Assembly: GCA_907163375.1 (NCBI GenBank)
Contig: CAJQUW010015636.1
Coordinates: 124,001-188,000 of the forward strand
Origin: Prostheceraeus crozeri
Taxonomy: Eukaryota > Platyhelminthes > Polycladida > Euryleptidae
Length of the DNA stretch: 64,000 bases
Direction of reading: 5' to 3'
The notes beneath the pieces were generated by a model, which was given only the letters and a program-made list of their open reading frames with translations, searched no databases and had not been told where the DNA came from. Shown here in pieces: positions 7,083 through 13,625 of the stretch. Position 1 is the stretch's first letter; the number at the start of each line of letters is the position of its first letter. The translations under genes and the position numbers were made by a program.

Positions 7083-7439
7083 TTAACGCTTAGAGCCAAA
7101 GATATTTCCCAATAGGTTGCCCACGGCAGGAGCTATCATTGGAAGTATTGCTGAAAGGAAACCACCCTTTTGTGTTAGAGTTTTCCTCTTTCTTTGAAGG
7201 GCGACTTTAGGATTGGAGATGAAACGCAATTTTGTAGCATATCGCTTAAGTAACTTTCGTTGTTTTGGCGCTAATTTCTTCGTCCTCAACTTCCTCACAT
7301 GAGAAATAATTTCACAAATGAATTTATCGTTAGCATGTCGTATAGCATTGTATCGCTGATTTGCTTTCATTCGTCGGAGAGCTTGAATGGCTGAAGAAAA
7401 CTTTTGACTTTTACGTTTCGCCATTTTACGTTTCGCCAT
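7083..7439 (-). CDS. Basic protein with hydrophobic C-terminal segment (pVI/pX-like)
   Basis: 118 residues; the first 90 are Lys/Arg-rich and helical (SAIQALRRMKANQRYNAI), followed by KGGFLSAILPMIAPAVGNL (about 91-109) and a basic end (FGSKR). The Gly-Gly before a short amphipathic, membrane-active-looking helix is a recurrent feature of small Polinton virion proteins and resembles a site that the adenain-type protease could cut. Likely a virion component that is matured by the protease; the exact role is not known. It ends 31 bp before the ATPase start. Confidence 0.65.
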   Translation of the reverse strand: MAKRKMAKRKSQKFSSAIQALRRMKANQRYNAIRHANDKFICEIISHVRKLRTKKLAPKQRKLLKRYATKLRFISNPKVALQRKRKTLTQKGGFLSAILPMIAPAVGNLLGNIFGSKR

Positions 7440-7473
7440 TTTCCGTGTTAGTCTTTGCTAAAACCTATCTTTA

Positions 7474-7485
7474 CCACATTTGCAT
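7474..7485 (-). promoter_or_regulatory. ATGCAAATGTGG box upstream of the basic protein gene
   Basis: ATGCAAATGTGG on the minus strand, 35 bp before the ATG at 7439 and directly after the stop of the transmembrane RING gene (7491). Same box as the others with one change near the 3' end. Confidence 0.45.
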
Positions 7486-7490
7486 AGGTA

Positions 7491-7814
7491 CTAACTATTG
7501 CGACATAAGTGACACTCGAAATGAGCAATATCACAGTGGTAACATTGGCAAAGTTGAATGCAATTACGTATGAAACAGCGTTGACAAAAAGCATGCTTAC
7601 ATCTCTTGAAGATGCGCTTTTCATTTCCATCCTTTCGCTTACATACATCACAACACATAGTTTCACCGTTACTGATGTCTATAGCAAGTCTTTTTGAAGA
7701 TATGAATTTGCTAGCCTTTTCTAAATAATAGACGCATGTACAGAAGGAATATACTTCGAGAGTGAGCAGACATAGCTCGAAAACCAGTTGTGCTACAATC
7801 AAGTACCACTGCAT
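7491..7814 (-). CDS. Small membrane-anchored RING-finger protein
   Basis: 107 residues from ATG 7814, 3 bp after the previous stop. Residues 2-31 are hydrophobic (YLIVAQLVFELCLLTLEVY), a signal anchor or transmembrane helix. The C-terminal half has a RING-type spacing: C55-x2-C58, C72-x-H74-x2-C77-x2-C80, C91-x2-C94, and an extra C101-x2-C104. RING domains recruit ubiquitin-conjugating enzymes, so a membrane-bound E3 ubiquitin ligase that alters host proteins is a fair guess. Viral RING proteins of this size exist in other DNA viruses. Function beyond zinc binding is inferred. Confidence 0.6.
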   Translation of the reverse strand: MQWYLIVAQLVFELCLLTLEVYSFCTCVYYLEKASKFISSKRLAIDISNGETMCCDVCKRKDGNEKRIFKRCKHAFCQRCFIRNCIQLCQCYHCDIAHFECHLCRNS

Positions 7815-7816
7815 TT

Positions 7817-8227
7817 TCAATTTTTCTTTATGGAAAGTTGAATGTGAATATCTGAAATCGCTTCAATCACTAGACTGCTACCATGATGGTTAAATGCGTT
7901 AAGACGTTCAGCAATTTTTATCATATGTCTTTTAAAAAATTCTTGGGGGTGATCTACCACTTCCATTGAATAAGAAGCAAAATGGAAAGAGCGACTTTCC
8001 ACCTCTTCCTTTCCAAAATGACTAAACTTAATTTTCGCAACTAATCGCGCCATGATAATGCTATCAGAGAATGTATTCATTAACTCTAGAAATAGAGTGC
8101 TAGCATCATCGACCACTGCTTCGATGTCGGTCTCATCTTTATGAAATTTTATCACATAATCTTGAACAGCTCCTTTTAAACTTTGCCTATGAAAACGTAA
8201 TGTTCCGCAGTCGTTTGAGAAAGACAT
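7817..8227 (-). CDS. Unknown 136-residue protein; tail resembles a PolB N-terminal segment
   Basis: 136 residues from ATG 8227. The C-terminal third (FHFASYSMEVVDHPQEFF, then KIAERLNAFNHHGSSLVIEA and ISDIHIQLSI) resembles in pattern a segment near the N-terminus of Polinton protein-primed DNA polymerases, where a helix is followed by F-x-x-x-G-S-G-W and a strand. Here the frame stops right after that strand, so it would be a free-standing copy of this domain or a remnant of a duplicated polymerase end. The resemblance is from memory and weak. A start-proximal ATGCAA-type box lies about 23-31 bp upstream. The stop is 2 bp before the next gene's ATG. Confidence 0.4.
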   Translation of the reverse strand: MSFSNDCGTLRFHRQSLKGAVQDYVIKFHKDETDIEAVVDDASTLFLELMNTFSDSIIMARLVAKIKFSHFGKEEVESRSFHFASYSMEVVDHPQEFFKRHMIKIAERLNAFNHHGSSLVIEAISDIHIQLSIKKN

Positions 8228-8249
8228 GATCGCCCTTTATCTAACCCAT

Positions 8250-8258
8250 CCATTGCAT
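8250..8258 (-). promoter_or_regulatory. ATGCAATGG box (variant) upstream of the 136-residue protein
   Basis: A shortened variant of the recurrent box, ATGCAATGG, stands 23-31 bp before the ATG at 8227. It is the weakest of the six sites. Confidence 0.3.
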
Positions 8259-8286
8259 GAAAACAACAACTCTTCTCATAGTAACA

Positions 8287-8292
8287 TTTATT
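8287..8292 (-). terminator. AATAAA signal after the exonuclease-like gene
   Basis: Minus-strand AATAAA lies about 23 bp after the stop codon at 8315 and before the next box and gene, marking a likely end of the upstream transcription unit. Confidence 0.5.
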
Positions 8293-8314
8293 GAATAATG
8301 GTAACAAGCATGCA

Positions 8315-8863
8315 TTATAAATCAATGGTTTGAAAGAGATAAAATAGATACAGCTGGTAACTATCATACAGCGAGCAATGATAACCATACAGGACTTTGG
8401 CAGTGTTGAGGTAAGGAGGAAAGAAGCATTGGTTATGAACGTAGCTACTACAACGAACAGACAAAATAGGAACACACAAATCCTTAAAACGTTTTGTGAC
8501 TTCATGATAATGTTGATTCACTCTACTATCCCAAGGTGGGAGCAAAATATCATCAATGATTAGATTGGGAAATACTTTCCTCTCCTTACCAGGATTATTA
8601 CAAAAGATGCGTATAACATTGAAAGCAGCTAACCATCGTTTAAAGTCAATAAGAAGAGCACTCTCACAAGAAAAGCCATAGTCTTGCAAATATTTCAGAT
8701 TAAGTCCATGAATGTGTTTTCTCGCCCATTGATCAACATTGGGATCGCAGTTGGCATGTTGATGATAGACACTAACAATCTGATATGTCCAATTGTTCAT
8801 AGCAATAGCACTGAGCTCCTGTACAGGTTCACCCTCACAATCCATAAAAATGATGATAGAAGC
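8315..8863 (-). CDS. DEDDh exonuclease-like protein, possibly spliced at 8863
   Basis: From ATG 8845 the frame gives 176 residues beginning MDCEGEPVQELSAI. This looks like the Exo I motif (D-x-E) of DnaQ-type 3'-5' exonucleases, but with the usual hydrophobic strand missing. Reading six codons further up gives that strand (SIIIF), bounded by TTTTAG, a good splice acceptor at 8864-8869. Near the end, GYHCSLYDSYQLYLFY supplies H156-x4-D161, the Exo III pattern. The Exo II acid is unclear: IFCNNPGKE has Asn where Asp is expected. It may be an active nuclease for replication or an inactive relative. It is followed by an AATAAA signal. If the acceptor is used, the start codon must come from an upstream exon such as the ATG at 9831-9833, which is in phase. 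Confidence 0.5.
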   Translation of the reverse strand, partial: ASIIIFMDCEGEPVQELSAIAMNNWTYQIVSVYHQHANCDPNVDQWARKHIHGLNLKYLQDYGFSCESALLIDFKRWLAAFNVIRIFCNNPGKERKVFPNLIIDDILLPPWDSRVNQHYHEVTKRFKDLCVPILSVRCSSYVHNQCFFPPYLNTAKVLYGYHCSLYDSYQLYLFYLFQTIDL

Positions 8864-8897
8864 CTAAAACGGAAATTTACACATCTAAGGAAACGTT

Positions 8898-9098
8898 CTA
8901 TAACATATTACAAAATGAAGAATTACATCGATGCTTTTCACGACAAAATACACAAATGATATGATGGCAACGAAGAAGTAAAATGTATCTAATAAGACCA
9001 CGTCTACGACACTCAAAGCACATAAGCGAATTGTCATAGGGTAGAGTTAGGAAAGGACTAGCAATTCTCCTTCTTTGATTTGCGTTTTGATGTAGCAT
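8898..9098 (-). CDS. Small RING-like zinc-binding protein
   Basis: 66 residues from the first in-frame ATG (9098), overlapping the end of the upstream gene by 41 bp in another frame. Metal-binding spacing is C27-x2-C30, C44-x-H46-x2-C49-x2-C52, then C58 and C63 (x4 instead of x2), so the last ligand pair is non-standard. It has the same core C-x-H-x2-C-x2-C spacing as the membrane RING protein at 7491-7814, which suggests a shared origin. It could be an E3-like accessory factor; being short and overlapping, it could also be an exon of a spliced product. Confidence 0.45.
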   Translation of the reverse strand: MLHQNANQRRRIASPFLTLPYDNSLMCFECRRRGLIRYILLLRCHHIICVFCREKHRCNSSFCNML

Positions 9099-9833
9099 TC
9101 TTCTCCGACTTGCGCTTCGTACCACTGCTGTTAAGGATTTGATCAATTATGTCGTCCACGTTGGGTGGTTTCGGAATATATAGGATGGATTCCATATGCA
9201 TGGAGAGAGAGGCTATTTTATTATCCTTATGTCGACCATAATATAGCCCATTCACTTTGAAAAGGATATCCCAAGTACCTTCTCCGAGCTCATCACATCT
9301 GATGGGTATTGAATGATCTCCCTCCTTCTTATAGTAAGTACACCAATGTGATACCGGTAGGCAAATGTGATTACCATCCCAAATCTTTCTATAGGGAGTA
9401 TCCTTGTCATCTCTCGCCTTCCACTCTTGAGCAAGAGGAGTAGGAATGTCCATATTTAATGTCACGTACTCCTCAATAATATCAAGTTGGTGGCGAATGT
9501 ACGGACTCACGGGGATCAGTATGTAGTCCCCATACTGATTGTGCATTATCTTGACATCCGTGGAAGGGAGCATTCCCGTTTGGAGTACTACGCTATGATC
9601 ATCATAACGCAAGGCTTGTTTAAATTTACGCTGTAGCGGTGTAGGATTATGTACCTTGGATGTTTCTTCCACTGGCCTCAGTTGTAGATGATCTGACCGT
9701 AGCGAACCTTGTAACGTTTGACCGCCATTTTGTCCTACTAGTGCAGCAGATGGAGTAGATGCCTGAAAATGAAAAAAGATTGTATTAAGTTTACGTTCAA
9801 GGGAGGAGAGGGAGGGAAGTAGCGACTTACCAT
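9058..9833 (-). CDS. Spliced outermost gene, 235-residue protein of unknown function
   Basis: Exon 1 ends with the start codon itself (9831-9833) followed by the donor GTAAGT; exon 2 begins at 9762 after a pyrimidine-rich tract ending in CAG. Removing this 68-bp intron joins ATG in phase to an open frame of 234 codons. Without splicing the frame has no ATG near its 5' end. The protein has a Ser/Gly/Gln-rich start, a central folded part with many aromatic residues (CLPVSHWCTYYKK; TWDILFKVNGLYYG), and a basic tail (KRKSEKN, KRKSKKEN) like a nuclear localisation signal. No family is recognised. A strong Pol II-type promoter lies 100 bp upstream, unlike the box-type promoters of the virion genes, so it may be an early regulatory protein. 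Confidence 0.65.
9763..9830 (-). other. 68-bp GT-AG intron after a one-codon exon
   Basis: The donor ATG|GTAAGT and the acceptor TTTTTTCATTTTCAG|GC are both near consensus. The frame upstream of the acceptor is closed to any ATG, so splicing is needed to supply the start codon. Confidence 0.7.
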
Positions 9834-9933
9834 TTTAGTTGGATAATAGAACAGGGAACTAGAGAGAGAGAAAATGTGCGTCCGTCACTCGTGTGATTCA
9901 ACGATGGAATGATTCTCACTGTGGAAGGCTCGC

Positions 9934-9981
9934 TATTTATAAAGAAATGCTTGATTCTCATTGGATGATGATCCTCATTGG
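9934..9981 (-). promoter_or_regulatory. CCAAT-CCAAT-TATA promoter of the outermost gene
   Basis: On the minus strand two CCAATGAG boxes (CCAAT at 9977-9981 and 9960-9964) are followed by TATAAATA (9934-9941), about 100 bp before the start codon. This is a textbook Pol II promoter and differs from the octamer-like boxes of the other genes. Confidence 0.6.
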
Positions 9982-9994
9982 ACAATAACATCAA

Positions 9995-10397
9995 GTTGAT
10001 TCCAAATCTGGCATCCGTTTACCAATCCGATAGTTCGTTTTGAAGCTACAGCCCAAAACGTCCCAAATTCTAACTCTGTCGTTTTTCACCAATGTCCCAA
10101 AATCTTAAATGGCGTCTCACATCTAAACGAAGGCAGATACGAACAAGCCGATTCTTTCACTGAATTTGTCTCACTCTTAGCTTTCAAACGAGCTATCGCA
10201 CGACAAAATCCGTCCACTGGAAGCAAGCTGTCCAGGGGGGAGGGGGGGGGGACGTCAGCCGAAAATTTTTTCTCTCCGATTTCGCTGGAAACATCCTTCC
10301 TAACCCAAAATTTCACGTAGATTCCGAATCTGGCCTCCGTTTTCTCATCCGATGCTTCGTTTGGACGCTACACACCAAAAACATCACACACTATAGC
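9995..10397. repeat. Diverged direct repeat of about 83 bp near the element end
   Basis: 9995-10079 and 10317-10397 are roughly three-quarters identical: both run GATTCC(A/G)AATCTGGC(A/C)TCCGTTT, then ATCCGAT, TTCGTTT and CTACA. They lie outside the promoter in the presumed terminal region. No coding frame of note lies between them. Confidence 0.55.
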
Positions 10398-10672
10398 CTC
10401 AAGACTAATCCTGGCGGTCGCCCACGTCAACCTAGACGGTCGCCCACGTCAACCAGGCGGTCGGACCAACTCACCCGAGTCTCACACTCTGTCGTTGCAG
10501 AGGGGGGGGGACGTCAGCGAACATGTTGTGAACGTGGACCCACCCGGCCGGCACACCACGACAGACCACAACCTCTGTCGTTCCAGAGGGGGGGGGTGGG
10601 GGGGGACTCAGACACGAAGCACCACGGCGGCCGACCACGACACTCTGCCGTGCCAGAGGGGGGGGGACGCAG
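10227..10672. repeat. Tandem hairpin-plus-G-run modules at the presumed terminus
   Basis: Four modules at about 10227, 10488, 10572 and 10641 share a form of CTCTGTCGTTCCAGAG (a 5-bp stem with a 6-base loop) followed by 8-10 G; three continue as ACGTCAGC or ACGCAGC. The block is far more GC-rich than its surroundings, with possible G-quadruplexes. Two full and one partial 21-bp repeats (GGTCGCCCACGTCAACC core) lie at 10412-10463. The same module occurs, inverted, at the right edge of the window. These are probably the terminal-repeat modules of the virus-like element. Frames crossing this block are composition artefacts. Confidence 0.5.
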
Positions 10673-10689
10673 CGATGGCCGCCATCTTG

Positions 10690-11012
10690 CGCGGTCCAGA
10701 AGTGGAGTTTTGCTTACTACTATCAATAACCAGACACTCAATACAGGAACAAGAGTTGTCCAAGATAGCAGATCTAGATGGTCTAAATCGCTCATGCACC
10801 CAAATACAAACGCCGCCACCACGACGATTCACTCTTATATCCGAACGGAATAATTCATAATGCGGAATTGTAAGCAAATCACTACTGAAATCTTTACCCA
10901 ACCATGTCTCTGTTACCATAATCATGTCAGGTTTGAAATGGCCAACTGTAACACATAAATCGTCAAACTTTCCAGCTGGCATTAAACATGAGAATAGACG
11001 GATACACATCAA
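10690..11012 (-). pseudogene. LINE A endonuclease domain, N-terminal remnant
   Basis: About 105 residues of an APE-type endonuclease: MIMVTETWL and NRRGGGVCIWVHERF match the conserved ETWL and GGG-x-x-x-W motifs of CR1/jockey-type LINE ORF2 proteins. The frame then passes into the G-rich repeat block, so the reverse transcriptase is lost. The junction marks where the virus-like element or its terminal repeats entered the LINE. Confidence 0.7.
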
Positions 11013-11756
11013 TCATAAAATCCGAGTGCGAAAATTTTTCCCATCTGTTCGAGGCATTACCGTTCCTTTATATAACACTACGTCTTCGCCTTTCTGTCTT
11101 CGGTCTTTCAACTCATCTCTCAAACACTTGTCTTTCTCTTGCTGCATTGGAGTTCGATCAGGTCTGATAAACACTCTGCTGTAGGTTTGCGAATTCTTTA
11201 AATGCTTCCACTTTCGAAGTATTTCAGCTTTCTTCTTGGAGTCATTTATTCGCAACTTAAGAATTCGTGGTCCATTGGTCATTTTTTCCGATTCTGTGGC
11301 AATGAGAGATGCTAACATCAGGAACACCAATTTCTCTGAAATGTTATGCGCCACAGACTCATCGAACCTCTTGCGTTCCTCAAGCAAACCATCATTCCTC
11401 TCCGATACACCCTGAATAACAATATTGTTAACCTTGGCCATTCTATTCTGAAACTCTGACATGCAATGCTCAATCATCTCCATCTTGAGGGGCTCTAAGC
11501 TTACTTTTAGCACATCCACCTCGGATTCTAAATTCTGAAAATTTACGTGAATTGTTTTCAATCCTTCCTCAATTGCATCAATACGGCCGCTGAAAGATGA
11601 CAGTACATCTTTAACTTCGATAAGATCTTTTCGAATAATGGAAATAACATAGTCTCTAGATTCTGCAATTAGCCTTTTTACATGTATGTCTTCCAAGCCA
11701 CAAGAGGCCGCAGCTGATGTAGTGCTAGATCTTGTCAGGCTTTTCGGAGTAGCCAT
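11013..11756 (-). CDS. LINE A ORF1 protein (coiled-coil nucleic-acid-binding type)
   Basis: 247 residues, apparently intact. Residues 30-120 are a heptad-rich coiled coil (trimerisation region). A central motif (NNIVIQGVSE) and a C-terminal domain (PRILKLRINDSKKKAEILRK, then YSRVFIRPDRTPMQQEK) match the RRM and C-terminal domain layout of LINE ORF1 proteins, with the same blocks as the ORF1 at 39485-40231. ORF1p binds its own RNA for retrotransposition. It abuts the endonuclease frame. Confidence 0.75.
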   Translation of the reverse strand: MATPKSLTRSSTTSAAASCGLEDIHVKRLIAESRDYVISIIRKDLIEVKDVLSSFSGRIDAIEEGLKTIHVNFQNLESEVDVLKVSLEPLKMEMIEHCMSEFQNRMAKVNNIVIQGVSERNDGLLEERKRFDESVAHNISEKLVFLMLASLIATESEKMTNGPRILKLRINDSKKKAEILRKWKHLKNSQTYSRVFIRPDRTPMQQEKDKCLRDELKDRRQKGEDVVLYKGTVMPRTDGKNFRTRIL

Positions 11757-12239
11757 GATTCACGCAAATCGGATAAAAAGAAAACTTCCAAAAATTACTT
11801 CGTGCAGGTCAGACTTGACACCAGGCCCTTGTACACGCCATGCAAGCTCTCAATACAACAGACTACGCATGTACGTCCGCCACAGAAGTCGCTGCACAAT
11901 CCAGTTCGTAAAAGTGGAATTTTATCGATCGAGAATTGCCGTACAATGACGCAAAGAATCTCACCACCCCTGATGACTGAGAGAGGCACGGAACTCTAAT
12001 CACAAACTCCGATGACCAAAAGGTGCAAAGAATCCTGAATGCTGAATGAACGATGAATGATGGTAATAATCCAATTTCAGAATGACACTGACCACGACTG
12101 GCGGAGCAGATTGATACAAAAAACTGAATAAATCGAAGCGATATACACTCAGAGCGACGCGAAAATTACAGAATTCACCAGAAGAACGAGAGCGACGTCA
12201 GCACACTACGATTCTATGAAGGTAGAACTAATGAAACTC

Positions 12240-13230
12240 CCACATTACACATTTCTCCCATCCTAGTCAGAGATTCTCGCAGTATTTATTAAAAAAACTG
12301 TGAAATAAATGACGCAGAACATTAAGGTTATATAGTCCTAATAAGCTAGATAGTTTGGCTCAACGACAGCATGTCTATATAAACTTATTAGAAGAATTTG
12401 TGAACCGTAGGGTTTAATGAAAATAAGTAAAATCAAACAATCTTTTTCCTTGTAACCTACTTTTGATTATTACTTTGCTAGTGAAATTATCAATAAAACC
12501 CGCGGGTTTGATTTGAGAAAATGTGACATTTGTATAATATCGAAAACCTGTTCGTAGATGCTTTAGACATTATTCTTGAGTAAATTAATACTTAATCATA
12601 AATGTCCTCTTATCAAAAAATGGCATTTTTCTATGTCAATTTCTCGGATTTTTCAAGTTCTACTCGTCTAAACTAAACGCATTGAGTTAAACAATTAATA
12701 CAAATTCAGTTGATTGCCTGCTTATTGGTAATTGATAACTTAATTCTTGTGGTTGACTTCGAATTTCTGCAATTAATATTTGCACATATGTAGCTCACAT
12801 GTCTGAATTCGATGGCGACGTCCAATATCCTCGACAACATCACCAGCAGAAGAGTAGCATACAGGATCCTCAATAGCAGCAAGAGCAATCGGTGGATTTC
12901 ACCATAGTTTTCACTTTCTTAACGAAGAAAATAACACCACCGACGAGCGAAACAATACAGATGTTCCAATGTTTCATCTAAACACAAGATCTACTGCAAA
13001 GATAGAATCTTCATGCAAGTGAAGGCAAAAACAAAAATAACAAAATTTGAAATGATACAAATGATACTCATTTGGATGATGCGATGCATTCAGGTGTAAA
13101 TGTAGAACATGTGAGTATTGAAGAACAAACCTAATACAATAATGCTCCTCTTGAAAAATGTGAGGCATCGCATTAAGCGCAGATGAGCCAAAAAACAAAC
13201 TACAAGGAATTCAATTCAAATAATCAACCT
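12240..13230. other. Gene-free AT-rich stretch
   Basis: No convincing coding frame, exon or repeat was recognised; only short frames of biased composition occur. Confidence 0.5.
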
Positions 13231-13625
13231 GAAAAGTTACTACACCAGAAAGGTCCATTCACATCGGATGCCGTGAGGTATGCCACGTCGTCATGCGTTC
13301 AGCCAGAATAAGGATGCCTTTAATTCGGTGAAGCGAGCAGCTCGACTATGGAATCCCCGAATCTTCTGGCCTACAGCTTCTTTGTTATTATATTATACAT
13401 ATTAGAGGAACAGACAACGTTGTCTGTAGTGAGAAAGGGGTGCATCCTCGTATTCAAGTCATAGAGATCGGATGTGTTGTTTATAATAATCATCATCACA
13501 ATAATAATAATATATGTATATTTGATCAAATGACAATCGATACATTACATCAAATCAGTAGTAGGTACAAACGAAGGTAATTCAACAAATAAGTGAGGCA
13601 TATAGTATACTTTGAAGAGAGCTTC

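Larger units (their letters stand above)
1..10672 (-). mobile_element. Polinton/Maverick- or adintovirus-type virus-like element (one side)
   Basis: A run of compact, mostly minus-strand genes encodes the hallmark set of a large double-stranded DNA virus-like transposon: protease, capsid protein, packaging ATPase and retroviral-type integrase, plus small basic proteins. Neighbouring genes abut or overlap by a few bases (MCP stop/protease start, ATPase stop/next start), which is viral gene packing. No frameshift or premature stop was found in any recognisable gene, while all LINEs and hAT genes nearby are broken. The left end and the expected protein-primed DNA polymerase lie outside the window. 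The right end is inferred from the repeat-rich, GC-rich block at 9,995-10,672, because LINE sequence begins at about 10,690. Polinton and adintovirus cannot be told apart without the polymerase. Confidence 0.9.
10690..12240 (-). mobile_element. LINE copy A, 5' part only
   Basis: A non-LTR retrotransposon in minus orientation: an ORF1 (11013-11756) followed directly by the start of an endonuclease domain (to about 10690), where it is cut by the terminal block of the virus-like element. Its 5' UTR probably extends to about 12.2 kb, with no clear boundary. The rest of ORF2 is missing. Confidence 0.7.

Noticed and set aside
7052-7099. Longer ATPase start at a TTG
   Set aside because: The ATG at 7051 begins the conserved strand before Walker A, and the box at 7069-7080 lies in the proposed extension.
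10227-10672. CRISPR-like array
   Set aside because: Repeats are not evenly spaced and the context is a eukaryotic mobile element.
10495-10860. Open frames across the G-rich block on both strands
   Set aside because: Composition of G runs and repeats keeps frames open; residues show no domain, and the minus frame mixes LINE and repeat sequence.
13255-13385. Plus-strand peptide resembling the LINE motif RAARLWN
   Set aside because: Too short, with no neighbouring LINE sequence in that orientation; left unassigned.
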